Below, in pieces: positions 1-8,027 of a DNA stretch of 52,268 nucleotides. Each line of letters starts with the position of its first letter. Positions within the stretch are counted from its first letter, which is position 1. A program made the position numbers and the translations under genes. The stretch spans positions 1 to 52,268 of the forward strand of contig FR882112.1 in assembly GCA_000435635.1 (NCBI GenBank). The letters are read 5' to 3'. The DNA comes from Prevotella sp. CAG:1320 (GTDB lineage Bacteria; Bacteroidota; Bacteroidia; Bacteroidales; Bacteroidaceae). The notes below the pieces were generated by a model. The model was not told the DNA's origin. It made no database searches and saw only the letters and a list, made by a program, of their open reading frames with translations.

Positions 1-154
1 CTCTATGGGAAAATTTCTTTGGACAGTAGTGATATTATTAAATAAATAGAATAGAGGTGTCTCCCCTACTTCATTATATCCCATTTATATCTAAATGATA
101 AACAAGTTATATGGTAAACAACCACTATTTGATGACGTAGTATTCCACTTTTAG
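1..154. other. AT-rich non-coding left edge
   Basis: This stretch lies downstream of the leftward TerY-P type operon. I see no convincing reading frame, strong hairpin or promoter box in it. Confidence 0.5.
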
Positions 155-1342
155 TCAATTAACTCTACTCAACAGACTACAAATGTTCTTGAAACTAGAA
201 CTAACCCTTCCTTTCAATAAACTATACAGCCCTTTTTCTGACTTCTTCAGCTGTTCTAATCGTTTTGTCAGTAACTGATCACGGCCATACATAACTGGCA
301 AGGCGGGGCCAAGAATGTTAATCTCTGGAAGATGTTTAAGGCAAGTCAACTCCTGAATAGGAAATCTGGGTGCCCCTTTTACTTGTACATGAATGATTTT
401 CTGAGCCTGATAGCAATCGTTATAACAGGTTAGAATTATCTGGCTGTCTCTTACTAACCTGATTTCCTTATTTCGTAAAGAAGTCACATCTTCAACTTTT
501 CGATACTCATATCCATCATTCACTAATAGTTCAATGTGAGTAGCACCGGAAACTTTCCAGCTAACATTCACACTTTGCCCTTCATAAACCTTTTGTTTCG
601 AAACTTTAAGACTGTTGATATTGACAGGCTTCACCATGTGAATTTTAACGACTTCCGGCGAGGCAGAATATCCCCCTTTAACAGCCGTAAGCGTGTAGAT
701 TCTATCTTTGGAAGGCTTAACTGTCAAGGATCCAGAGGCAGGAACACACCACTGATGAAAACCATCGGAAATAGCCACTACCGCATCAGGTTGACTCACA
801 TCCCAGAAAAGTCTGACCGATTCTCCACATTTGATGGAAGTCCTCTCCGCAGCGAATCTATTTACCTTTAATTTTACACTTGATACACCATCATTGCTAT
901 ATTCGATAGGAAGTTCCATCAGACCAAGTGCATATGCATAGGTATCAACAATGAAAGATACTATCGCACTATTAAGCCCTGTCTCAACTTCTATTCCATT
1001 ACATATAATTGTTCTTGCATTTGGATCAAACGCCTCCTGGGATAAACGCATCAGGTCAAGAATCACATGACTACAACTGTCAAGTACAACAGTAAACGCA
1101 TTCAAAATAGCAGAATCAACGTGTCTTAATTGTGCAACCACATGAATCGAATCATGGGCGAGCAACGTATCTTTATATCCCGACAGTTTGATTTCCTCCC
1201 GAAGAATCTGGCCGACAGACAGAGTACTATCTGCGACCATTCCTTCAAGAAAAAATTTCCCACACATTCTGCAACAGCAGAGTCCTGAAATGATTTCAGA
1301 ATTCACCACTGCCTTCGTACGGCAAATCTTACACTCCTTCAT
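155..1342 (-). CDS. Zinc-ribbon protein with Ig-like domains, TerY-P operon
   Basis: The 395-residue protein starts with a short cysteine cluster (C4-x2-C7, then C22-C24 and C27) that looks like a treble-clef or zinc-ribbon knuckle. A region of roughly 30-150 follows with no recognised family. Two beta-rich stretches (about 155-235 and 240-325), with patterns such as V-x-L-x-W-D-V and V-x-V-S-W-K-V, resemble bacterial Ig-like repeats. There is no signal peptide, so a cytoplasmic location is likely. Its ATG follows the phosphatase stop (TAA) with no gap, so it is probably translationally coupled and is the last gene of the operon. A scaffold or client of the kinase/phosphatase pair is an inference from position only; I do not recognise a named family for the full length. 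Confidence 0.75.
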   Translation of the reverse strand: MKECKICRTKAVVNSEIISGLCCCRMCGKFFLEGMVADSTLSVGQILREEIKLSGYKDTLLAHDSIHVVAQLRHVDSAILNAFTVVLDSCSHVILDLMRLSQEAFDPNARTIICNGIEVETGLNSAIVSFIVDTYAYALGLMELPIEYSNDGVSSVKLKVNRFAAERTSIKCGESVRLFWDVSQPDAVVAISDGFHQWCVPASGSLTVKPSKDRIYTLTAVKGGYSASPEVVKIHMVKPVNINSLKVSKQKVYEGQSVNVSWKVSGATHIELLVNDGYEYRKVEDVTSLRNKEIRLVRDSQIILTCYNDCYQAQKIIHVQVKGAPRFPIQELTCLKHLPEINILGPALPVMYGRDQLLTKRLEQLKKSEKGLYSLLKGRVSSSFKNICSLLSRVN

Positions 1343-2713
1343 TTACAAACCAAATGAGATTAATATTTTCCGGATGTTTGTCATCTCTTCAAAATCCTGC
1401 GTTATCTTCTTTTCGAACGCTTGGATTTCTTTTTCGATTTCCCTGAACATTTCCTCTGCGACACACACTTCCCTGAGATGGTTCTCATAGGCTCTTTCAT
1501 TTTCTGATGAGAGTTTTTCGAGCTTATCAAAAGCTGAGATAACTTGATCAAGATTCTTTTTAGCATCCTCGTAAAGAAAGGTGGCGACATTGAAGTCCTC
1601 CTCGGCCTTCTTCTTATCTTCCTGAGCCTTTTTCATTTTCCGATCAAGCTCTGAGCGTTTGTTTTCATAAACACCAGACTCTTGCTGAAGCTGCTTAGTT
1701 CTCTCCGTGACCTCTACACGTCTGCTTTCTGCCTCCTTCTTGTTACTCTCTTGTTCTTTTGAGTCGATTTCCAAAGAATCCAACCTCCGTGAAAGGATGG
1801 CTTTACTTAATGGAAGTACCACATTGTCATCAAGCCAGAACGCGATGGAAATGTCATCATGACTTCCTTTTTCGCTTATGATAGGCATCATTTTTATAAG
1901 CTGTTCTGTCGCATAATCAACTCCGTTTTCTGCAACAACCCTTATCACAAGTCCATAGAATTCCGCCAATTTGTCCAAAGGCATATAGCTGTCATCCATA
2001 CCATCGGAACCAATGAACAAGCAAGGACAGTCAGTGTTGCCATAACAATAGCGAAAACTTTCACTGCCCTCATGGCAAAGCGAAGTCGTAATGTTCAAAA
2101 AGCAACGGCTATCCCATGGTATAGGTTCATACCAAGTGCCATCAGCATGAAACGAAATGCATTTCCCATCACCTAACTGGAATGCCATCCAGTAATTGGG
2201 TGTCTTAACAGCTGCTATCAATGTACAGCCGTAAGCAACCACCTCACGCCCCATCTCATAATATGACAAGTTCATCTTTTTCCCCTGCATGCCAGGATAG
2301 TACAGCTCTTTGTCAAGAGGAACATTCTCGGCCCAGTCTTTCACGACTTTCTCACACCAGCGAAACTTTATATTCTCAAACAGCTGTCGGAATTCCCGTT
2401 CGTACTCATCATGAGGCGTATAATCCTCATGGGTTGAATCCTTTACTCCCTGTATTCCCCTTTGTCTAAATGTCTCTTCGGGAAGAATGGGATCAAAATC
2501 CTTTAGAAATTCGACCAGCCCTTCCTTAGCTGCTTCGACAGCGAACCTGGCACCGCGATCGCTTCGGAAGTGTTTGTCACTACCATGGCCATCACTAACG
2601 AGCAGGATGTCAGCCTTGTAATCTTCAAGATACAGGTGCTCACTCCAATCCTGCATTGGCTTGCCATTGTCATCATGGCTAAAACCTTTAATTGATTTTG
2701 AAAAGGTAATCAT
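1343..2713 (-). CDS. PP2C-family protein phosphatase with C-terminal coiled coil
   Basis: This is a metal-dependent Ser/Thr phosphatase (PP2C/PPM). The metal and phosphate motifs are in the expected order: S-D-G-H-G at 40-44, G-C-T at 162-164, G-D-G at 181-183, S-D-G at 236-238 and H-D-D-I at 285-288. Residues 1-295 form the catalytic domain. Residues about 305-445 are rich in E, K, Q and R with heptad spacing and almost certainly form a long coiled coil, which is extra to a minimal PP2C. It lies between the vWA genes and the zinc-ribbon/Ig gene in the same operon. It presumably reverses phosphorylation by the kinase at 4026-5312, as proposed for TerY-P triads. Family assignment is strong; substrates are unknown. 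Confidence 0.92.
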   Translation of the reverse strand: MITFSKSIKGFSHDDNGKPMQDWSEHLYLEDYKADILLVSDGHGSDKHFRSDRGARFAVEAAKEGLVEFLKDFDPILPEETFRQRGIQGVKDSTHEDYTPHDEYEREFRQLFENIKFRWCEKVVKDWAENVPLDKELYYPGMQGKKMNLSYYEMGREVVAYGCTLIAAVKTPNYWMAFQLGDGKCISFHADGTWYEPIPWDSRCFLNITTSLCHEGSESFRYCYGNTDCPCLFIGSDGMDDSYMPLDKLAEFYGLVIRVVAENGVDYATEQLIKMMPIISEKGSHDDISIAFWLDDNVVLPLSKAILSRRLDSLEIDSKEQESNKKEAESRRVEVTERTKQLQQESGVYENKRSELDRKMKKAQEDKKKAEEDFNVATFLYEDAKKNLDQVISAFDKLEKLSSENERAYENHLREVCVAEEMFREIEKEIQAFEKKITQDFEEMTNIRKILISFGL

Positions 2714-2732
2714 CTTCTCTACAACAACAATA

Positions 2733-3263
2733 TTACTTGATTACACATTTGAGATTAACGCTTAGCTCTTTAAGAGACTCCTCCTTCATATTATAGACCT
2801 TCAACCTTCCTGAGAAATATGAACTTAGAGTAACTGGTACTCGATTTGAAGAACTGTCTAACATGACAACGTGACAATCATTATCCAATATGTGATTCTG
2901 ATTCCCATAACTGTCTGTTGTATAACCTTTAGTCAAGAGGAGAATTTTATCATCTTGGGCTATCAAATTGTTACATAGGGATAATGCATCAGAAAGATTA
3001 CACATTCCACCTATCGTAAATTCCTCTGGTAGCTGGAACTCTTCAATAGCCGATGGTTCATCTGTCAACAGACTGGCTGTGTTGCCAAATGTTATCAGCG
3101 AAATCTTCAGGCCACTCATCATGAGTTGGCTCAATACATACTGTTGAAGTACGTTTCGAGCCGACTCAATGGTGGCTCCACGCATGCAGTTGCTTACATC
3201 AAGAAGAACCCATAACGTGGTTGTTTTTTCTTGTCCCTCTGTAGTCATTTGACTTAATCCCAT
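2733..3263 (-). CDS. vWA-domain protein with degenerate MIDAS (TerY-like paralogue)
   Basis: This 176-residue protein is a von Willebrand A domain related to its upstream neighbour. The first MIDAS loop reads D22-V-S24-N-C26 instead of D-x-S-x-S. The loop that should carry the metal-binding Thr reads G-G-M-C88-N. The D-G loop is T-K112-G, so the acidic residue is replaced by lysine. Three of five metal-ligand positions are therefore altered, and metal-dependent ligand binding is unlikely. The ATG at 3263 overlaps the previous gene by 10 nt; an in-frame ATG at 3248 would remove the overlap, so the start is uncertain. It is probably a pseudo-vWA partner that forms a complex with the intact vWA protein (inference). 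Confidence 0.85.
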   Translation of the reverse strand: MGLSQMTTEGQEKTTTLWVLLDVSNCMRGATIESARNVLQQYVLSQLMMSGLKISLITFGNTASLLTDEPSAIEEFQLPEEFTIGGMCNLSDALSLCNNLIAQDDKILLLTKGYTTDSYGNQNHILDNDCHVVMLDSSSNRVPVTLSSYFSGRLKVYNMKEESLKELSVNLKCVIK

Positions 3264-4009
3264 ATATCAGGTTGAGGTTTCTGATGATTGGCATTCTCAG
3301 CACCAGGTGTTTCCTTCACGGCATCGTCAACCATCTCACTAATCTCGTCAGATTTAGTCTTCTCACCCACCGATGTGCTGTTCGAACCAATCTTACTTAC
3401 AGTACAGCTCACCAAACGGATTACGCTTTTCAAGGCATCCAGATTATGAACGGTAATAACCAGTTCATCCTTATTGTCAGCGAACTCATTTAAGACGGTC
3501 TTATCGGCATCGTCACCTACAGCTATAGCGACCTTTGTGGCCACCTGGAACCACTTGTTGGATTGCAGATCCTTCAAGGCATTCTTCCAAGCATCAGTAG
3601 GACGTCCATCGGAAAGAAGGATAACTGCCGGTGCGTAATGACCTGTGTCAGAAGCAAGGTCACTATTGCGACTCATATGCGCACGTAGTTCCTTGAATGC
3701 AGCTCCCAGATCTGTTACGCCTCCAGCCTGAATATCCTGCCACTTGAAATCATTGGCTAAAACTGGCTGAGGATATTTCCACTGACAGCCACTACTGAAC
3801 TCCAGACAAGCAACCTTAATTTGAGCATTGTCCTTATTGCTCTCGTCAATATCGGCAATGGTTCTCATAATGTCTGGCATCACCTGGTTAATAGACTCGA
3901 TCTTATTGCCTCTCATTGAACCTGAGCAGTCAATCAAATAAAACAGATTCATCTGTCTGCGAGCGCATGGCTTTACGCTCTCGAAGGGATTCAAATTCTC
4001 CATCTTCAT
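3254..4009 (-). CDS. TerY-like vWA-domain protein
   Basis: The 251-residue protein carries a complete vWA/MIDAS set: D27-C-S29-G-S31, G-G-V-T99-D and L-S-D134-G-R-P-T-D. This is the arrangement of TerY-type vWA proteins in stress and defence loci. The domain fills about residues 20-195. The last 55 residues are polar, acidic and low in complexity, probably a flexible tail. No signal peptide or membrane segment is present. The usual C-terminal TerY-C metal-binding domain is missing here, but a separate gene at 5333-5695 looks like that domain. It lies 16 nt downstream of the kinase and overlaps the next vWA gene. It likely acts as the Mg-dependent adaptor of the kinase/phosphatase module. Confidence 0.9.
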   Translation of the reverse strand: MKMENLNPFESVKPCARRQMNLFYLIDCSGSMRGNKIESINQVMPDIMRTIADIDESNKDNAQIKVACLEFSSGCQWKYPQPVLANDFKWQDIQAGGVTDLGAAFKELRAHMSRNSDLASDTGHYAPAVILLSDGRPTDAWKNALKDLQSNKWFQVATKVAIAVGDDADKTVLNEFADNKDELVITVHNLDALKSVIRLVSCTVSKIGSNSTSVGEKTKSDEISEMVDDAVKETPGAENANHQKPQPDIWD

Positions 4010-4025
4010 CTTTTTATTAAATTAA

Positions 4026-5312
4026 TTAGTGAATAATAACTTCTGCAGTTGTACGATTATTAAATCTTATTTTCATACCGTCACGCAAAGGCATGATATC
4101 ATCCTTCGCCAGTTCATTAAGACGTCCGGAAGCAGTGAAAACCATCCAGTTGTTATCGGAAAGGTTTTGCAGACCCAATTCTGTCCTGCCATCAGCTTTG
4201 CGTACACGAGCAACACCGACAGACTCATCGGAATCGTCTAAATACAGTTTCTTGTGACGTGTTAATGCATACTCTGTTCCATCTCCAAATTTCAACAACG
4301 CACCTATTTCTACAGGTTTTCCACAGAGTGGACACGTCAACGTTGAATTGATATCATCAACCATAAAGTCATGGTCTGTTCCTTTTGATTCTGGACACAC
4401 AATCAACTTGCGGCGAAGCTCAACGAAGAGATTCTTCCACTCACGATCGGTCATGCGACTCTCTGGGTGAAGGACACTTTCTTTGCCCAATGCCTTTTGG
4501 AATGCTTCCTTAAGGCTTTGAGGACACCAGCCCCAACGCAAATGGGCGTTATAGTGAATCTGGGGATGAGGACGGTTAGAGTTGTCTTCACGGTCCCAAG
4601 CAAAAATGGCGCCTTCACCATAGATGTTTCGTTCAACTTCATCAGTAAGACAAACATATTTCAATGTTGTCATTCCTTCAAAAGGATGGTCGAGCATGAA
4701 AAGGCGATACAGAACTATTGCCAAAGAGAAGACATCACTTTGGATGTTCGGTACACCTCCGTTAACGACCTCTGCTGCCATATACCGGCTTTTGCCTTTG
4801 ATTCCTGACTCTGTACGATTTGCTGCAACATTGTCGTTGTCGCAAATAAGCAGATCTCCGTTTTCAGGATTGATAAAGAAATTACCTTCATTCAGGTCCT
4901 GATAGCTATAACCAGAAAGGTGCAGTCTCAGGAAACCATTGCAGATGTTGATGGCTGCATGAAGAACACTGTCATAATTCTTGAATCGGACCTTGGCCGT
5001 GAAGAAATCCCCAAGTTCATAATATCCTTTCGGACGGAGATGCATAACATATCCGAAACTCTCGTTTTGACGCTCGGTTATTCGAAGCGGCCACAGGAAG
5101 TTGGATGATGGTGGCGTACTATTGACATTACGCTGAAGGTTACGATAGAACAAATCGCCTTCATCCTTCAGATACCATTTGAGTGCTTCGTCTTTACCGT
5201 TGTAGTCAACTTGGTAAACAATACCTTGTCCACCTCTTCCTAATTCCTTCTTTATCGTGACCTTTCCACCTCCTTGAAGTGAAATGGTCTCACCAGTTCT
5301 TAACTCTGACAT
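4026..5312 (-). CDS. Ser/Thr-type protein kinase with zinc knuckle and FHA-like tail
   Basis: The 428-residue protein has a Gly-rich loop (G-R-G-G-Q-G, 25-30), the VAIK-type lysine K45, a catalytic loop Y-Q-D139-L-N-E-G-N144, the metal motif D158-N-D in place of D-F-G, and an A-A-E box at 179-181. HRD and DFG are thus modified but the catalytic Lys, Asp, Asn and metal Asp remain, so it is probably active. Residues about 306-330 contain C306, H314, C327 and C330, which may bind zinc. Residues about 345-428 end in a beta-rich L-x-N-L-S-x-N-N-W segment resembling a phosphothreonine-binding FHA domain. It is the kinase member of the TerY-P type set. The FHA-like assignment is less sure than the kinase. 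Confidence 0.9.
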   Translation of the reverse strand: MSELRTGETISLQGGGKVTIKKELGRGGQGIVYQVDYNGKDEALKWYLKDEGDLFYRNLQRNVNSTPPSSNFLWPLRITERQNESFGYVMHLRPKGYYELGDFFTAKVRFKNYDSVLHAAINICNGFLRLHLSGYSYQDLNEGNFFINPENGDLLICDNDNVAANRTESGIKGKSRYMAAEVVNGGVPNIQSDVFSLAIVLYRLFMLDHPFEGMTTLKYVCLTDEVERNIYGEGAIFAWDREDNSNRPHPQIHYNAHLRWGWCPQSLKEAFQKALGKESVLHPESRMTDREWKNLFVELRRKLIVCPESKGTDHDFMVDDINSTLTCPLCGKPVEIGALLKFGDGTEYALTRHKKLYLDDSDESVGVARVRKADGRTELGLQNLSDNNWMVFTASGRLNELAKDDIMPLRDGMKIRFNNRTTAEVIIH

Positions 5313-5332
5313 TTTTTCTATTGTATATCAAA

Positions 5333-5695
5333 TTAATAATCTCCAGCCTTAATGTCATCAAATTCATCTGCGCTCATACCGATTTCACCTGTATGGCCAC
5401 AGTGATGGCAACTGAATAAAACTTCTTTCTCATCCCAACAAGAAAGCTTTCCGCATTTTCCGCAATGAACAAAACCTTTCCCACCGCAATAAGGGCATCC
5501 CGGGTATTCTGGGTCAATTACGACTCGTCCCGAAATAGTCTCTTCTCCAAAATTCTCTCGTACAGCTTCATCCTCCGGGAGTTCAAAAGCCCAGTTCATG
5601 TGCCAGCCGCCATTCCTTCTTTCAGCTCTTATGCCATACATTTTACCTGTATGCTGGCATTTTGCTGGTACTATTACTACGTTATTTCTTCTCAT
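5333..5695 (-). CDS. Stand-alone TerY-C-like metal-binding protein
   Basis: A protein of 120 residues when started at the ATG at 5695; an upstream in-frame ATG at 5752 would add 19 residues of poor character. The C-terminal half has C-P-Y-C-G, then C-G-K-C-G-K and C-H-H-C-G, three CxxC knuckles closely resembling the TerY-C metal-binding domain normally fused behind a vWA domain. Here it is a separate first gene, 20 nt before the kinase. The simplest reading is that an ancestral TerY has been split, with this protein supplying the metal-binding part in trans. Domain assignment is from memory of the motif spacing and should be confirmed by a profile search. Confidence 0.75.
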   Translation of the reverse strand: MRRNNVVIVPAKCQHTGKMYGIRAERRNGGWHMNWAFELPEDEAVRENFGEETISGRVVIDPEYPGCPYCGGKGFVHCGKCGKLSCWDEKEVLFSCHHCGHTGEIGMSADEFDDIKAGDY

Positions 5696-5881
5696 CGCAA
5701 TTATTTTTAAGTTTCTATAAGCATATCCCTGTGTCTTCAAAAAGATAAACACCCAGGGTCTTTTTTTTCATCTTATTCTTCTGAGTCCTCTGAATAAGTA
5801 TCCCTCATCATAAAAAAAAGCAAACATCATTTCCTTCCTACTTTAGTTTTCCCCTTCTTCTGCCTATATCTCGTCAGCTAT

Positions 5882-6112
5882 CTATTGATAACTCGGCTTA
5901 GAACTTCCTAGTATGCTATAGCCATTCTTCAGGCTAACCCACTGGCTGATAGCACTCGTTTTCCTGTCAATGAACTTTCTGCGTTCTACATACATCCTAT
6001 TGTCAGCAAAATGATACGTTGCCTTCACGCTGTGTCCTTCTCCGTCAGATGGCCATAACGTGTATTTACCGAGCGTTGGACTATCGGGCATCCTCCATTT
6101 CGTATCTGTCAC
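5882..6112 (-). CDS. Possible small hypothetical protein
   Basis: A 76-residue frame with protein-like composition (aromatic and charged residues, one V-E-R-R-K stretch) but no recognised domain. It begins about 75 nt downstream of a leftward -7 box (6187-6194), so transcription through it is plausible, and it points the same way as the TerY-P operon. It may be a short accessory gene or simply leader sequence of that operon. Coding status is uncertain. The remainder of 5696-6395 holds no other frame I would defend. Confidence 0.35.
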   Translation of the reverse strand: MTDTKWRMPDSPTLGKYTLWPSDGEGHSVKATYHFADNRMYVERRKFIDRKTSAISQWVSLKNGYSILGSSKPSYQ

Positions 6113-6186
6113 TGAATTGTTCTTATTCCGACTTCCTCATTGATGACTTTTCCGGGCGAAGCGAGTCACACTTACTTTTTCCGTCG

Positions 6187-6194
6187 CAAAGTTA
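6187..6194 (-). promoter_or_regulatory. Leftward -7 promoter box (TAACTTTG)
   Basis: On the minus strand the sequence reads TAACTTTG, an exact match to the Bacteroidota -7 consensus TAnnTTTG. The -33 candidate is weak (CTTG, 17 nt upstream). It is the only good leftward box found upstream of the TerY-P operon, about 490 nt before its first gene. Confidence 0.45.
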
Positions 6195-6395
6195 GTGCAA
6201 GCCGTATTCTGCAAGTACCAGGTGCCTTATTCCTCGAATTTTTTCAAAAACTTTTTGCCGTCTGTACCAGTCAATAAAAACTTTTCCTGGCCCAAGGGTG
6301 AAATAATTCGGTAATTCCTTGCATTCCCATACTTCCCTTGCCAACTCTGATAGCAACGTAAAAAATAAATGTTTCACTTCTAAAAATTCAAAACA

Positions 6396-6779
6396 ATGAA
6401 AAAGATCGAGAACAATTTCGCAGTAACAGGTTTCGTAGGTAAGGATGCAGAAATCCGTCAGTTCACAACCGCTTCAGTAGCACGTTTCTCACTGGCTATC
6501 GGCCGTAACGAGAAGAACGGCGAGGAAAACAACCGCGTATCGGCTTTCGTCAATGTTGAAGCATGGCGCAAGAACGAGAACGCCACTTCGTTCGACAAGC
6601 TCACCAAGGGTACCATGCTCACAGTCGAGGGCTACTTCAAGCCAGAGGAATGGAGCGACCAGGAAGGTGTCAAGCATCAGCGCGTGCTGCTGGTAGCCAC
6701 CAAGTTCTATGAGACTCCCGACAAGGAGGAAGAAGCTCCGAAGGAGGAGAAGAAAACTTCAAAGAAGAAGGCCAAGTAA
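6396..6779 (+). CDS. ssb: Single-stranded DNA-binding protein 1 (no acidic tip)
   Basis: A 127-residue OB-fold SSB: the N-terminus (N-x-F-A-V-T-G-F-V-G-K-D-A-E-I-R) and the middle (V-N-V-E-A-W-R-K, then L-T-K-G-T-M-L-T-V-E-G-Y) are typical of bacterial SSB. The tail is short, Glu/Lys-rich and ends in K-K-K-A-K. The usual acidic D-(D/M)-(I/L/P)-P-F protein-interaction tip is absent. Such proteins are common in Bacteroidales mobile elements, where they coat ssDNA during transfer or replication. It is the first gene of the rightward accessory cluster. The missing tip suggests it binds ssDNA without recruiting the host SSB-interacting proteins. Confidence 0.93.
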   Translation: MKKIENNFAVTGFVGKDAEIRQFTTASVARFSLAIGRNEKNGEENNRVSAFVNVEAWRKNENATSFDKLTKGTMLTVEGYFKPEEWSDQEGVKHQRVLLVATKFYETPDKEEEAPKEEKKTSKKKAK

Positions 6780-6856
6780 GCCTTCTTCTTCTCTCTGCGA
6801 AGCAGATTTCCTGAATAAAGGGAAAAGAATAATGTTAATCAAAATCAGTAAGGGCT

Positions 6857-7090
6857 ATGTATTATCAAACTTGTTGCAGCCAGACCACCATTGACGAGTG
6901 GCAACAACTGATGAAGGGCGCAAGGAAAGCAAGTTACAAACGGCTTGTGCAAAGAGTAAAGCGCGAACTTCCCGACCTCTACAAAGCATTGGCTTTGAAC
7001 TTCTACAATCCCTATTGGGAACAATGCAAACAAACCAAAACACATTATATTCTGGTGAGTTCAGCAATAGAGTATTTTATCCATAAATAA
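6857..7090 (+). CDS. Small hypothetical protein of the ssb cluster
   Basis: A 77-residue, helix-rich basic protein with an N-terminal T-C-C pair and many Lys, Arg and aromatic residues in the second half. It lies 77 nt after the first ssb and before the second. I do not recognise the family, though small proteins of this look are common cargo in Bacteroidales mobile elements. There are no membrane segments. An overlapping frame starting at 6898 is judged a shadow. Confidence 0.6.
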   Translation: MYYQTCCSQTTIDEWQQLMKGARKASYKRLVQRVKRELPDLYKALALNFYNPYWEQCKQTKTHYILVSSAIEYFIHK

Positions 7091-7102
7091 ATAATAGGTA
7101 AC

Positions 7103-7122
7103 GACGAGACCAACCATCCGTC
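7103..7122 (+). promoter_or_regulatory. Leader hairpin 1, upstream of ssb2
   Basis: GACG pairs with CGTC around a 12-nt loop that contains ACCAACCAT. The weak stem is notable because its loop and its distance to the ATG (17 nt) match the stronger hairpins at 7991-8011 and 8599-8619. Confidence 0.4.
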
Positions 7123-7139
7123 AATTAACTTCAAGCAAT

Positions 7140-7562
7140 ATGATTTACACTCACACTATCGGACGCATCGGCAAGGATTGCCAGGTCATCACAGGAACAC
7201 ACGGAACATTCATGGCAGTGGATATTGCCGTCGATGATTATTCCAGAGGTCAAAACATCACTACATGGGTAAGGGTACGCAGCAGCAGGGAGAACCATGT
7301 CCGTCTGGCTGAATACCTCACCAAGGGCAGGCTCATTCTCGTGGAGGGAACCATCTCCACATCACAGTGGAAAGACCGACAAGGCGAGAGCCACACCCAA
7401 ATCTCCATCAATGCGGACAGCATCGCTTTCGTGAACGCTGGGAAGAAAGAGGAGCAGAACGCCGACCCGAAAAAGGCTGCCAAGAAAGGAGCTAAGGCAA
7501 AGAACACCCCTCAGCCACCGCAGGACGCTCCAGCACCTGACGAGAAGGATATGCCATTCTAA
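7140..7562 (+). CDS. Single-stranded DNA-binding protein 2 (with DMPF tip)
   Basis: A 140-residue SSB of a different lineage from the one at 6396. The OB-fold region has G-R-I-G-K-D-C, T-T-W-V-R-V, L-T-K-G-R-L-I-L-V-E-G and S-Q-W-K-D-R-Q-G-E. A Lys/Ala/Pro-rich linker leads to the acidic terminus D-E-K-D-M-P-F, the tip that binds replication and repair partners. It lies in the same cluster as the tipless SSB, which suggests a division of labour (inference). A leader hairpin precedes it. Family assignment is firm; the reason for two SSBs is not known. Confidence 0.93.
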   Translation: MIYTHTIGRIGKDCQVITGTHGTFMAVDIAVDDYSRGQNITTWVRVRSSRENHVRLAEYLTKGRLILVEGTISTSQWKDRQGESHTQISINADSIAFVNAGKKEEQNADPKKAAKKGAKAKNTPQPPQDAPAPDEKDMPF

Positions 7563-7580
7563 CGAAGAGAGAAGGGCACT

Positions 7581-7745
7581 ATGAGATACGCAAGGCTTTT
7601 CGTTCCCTATCGTGGATATTGGGACATCAGTGTGGATTTGGACAGCATCGACGGTGGCTATCATGGCTATCAGTACAACTGCATCGTATTGGGCAGTGGA
7701 GCGGAGATAACCTGCTATAGGGATGAATTTGAGTTTGTGGACTAA
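7581..7745 (+). CDS. Small hypothetical protein (54 aa)
   Basis: The ATG at 7581 opens a 54-codon frame ending at TAA 7743-7745, preceded by a purine-rich GAAGGG at 7571. The protein is acidic and rich in Tyr, Asp and Gly (for example Y-R-G-Y-W-D-I-S-V-D-L-D). It sits 18 nt after ssb2 and 15 nt before the next small gene, as expected for an operon. I do not recognise the family. Confidence 0.55.
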   Translation: MRYARLFVPYRGYWDISVDLDSIDGGYHGYQYNCIVLGSGAEITCYRDEFEFVD

Positions 7746-7760
7746 TAAGGCTCAGTGACT

Positions 7761-7982
7761 ATGGATTGGCACATCGTATATGCAAAGTTTGACGGATGCA
7801 AGGGCTTCAAGGCTTTTGACGTTAACGAAGGAAGACAAGTCGGAAATCTGATTTACGCTTCTCTGATGGAGAACACGGAGGACACCCGGCAGAAACTACA
7901 GAAGCTGGCAGACTTGAACAAGGAGTATCACCTTGTGCTGCAACTTCGCAGGAAAGGCAGGGTGTGCTTCCAGACAAAGTAA
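7761..7982 (+). CDS. Small hypothetical protein (73 aa)
   Basis: I start this at ATG 7761; a GTG two codons upstream is possible. The 73 residues mix a beta-like N-terminus (W-H-I-V-Y-A-K-F-D) with a helical C-terminus. It is in the operon between the 54-residue gene and the 187-residue gene. No family is recognised and there are no membrane segments. Confidence 0.6.
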   Translation: MDWHIVYAKFDGCKGFKAFDVNEGRQVGNLIYASLMENTEDTRQKLQKLADLNKEYHLVLQLRRKGRVCFQTK

Positions 7983-7990
7983 AAGGTAAC

Positions 7991-8011
7991 GGGCAGACTA
8001 ACCATCTGCCC
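7991..8011 (+). promoter_or_regulatory. Leader hairpin 2
   Basis: GGGCAG and CTGCCC form a perfect 6-bp stem around the 9-nt loop ACTAACCAT. The stem ends 16 nt before the ATG at 8028. The same stem and nearly the same loop recur at 8599-8619. Confidence 0.65.
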
Positions 8012-8027
8012 ACAATTTCAAAACATT

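Noticed and set aside
5696..5752. Upstream ATG for the TerY-C-like gene
   Set aside because: The added 19 residues are of poor character; ATG 5695 starts directly before the conserved part.
6192..6377. 61-codon minus-strand frame upstream of the first ssb
   Set aside because: Its composition is protein-like, but it lies upstream of the leftward -7 box, lacks its own promoter and has no known family; not called.
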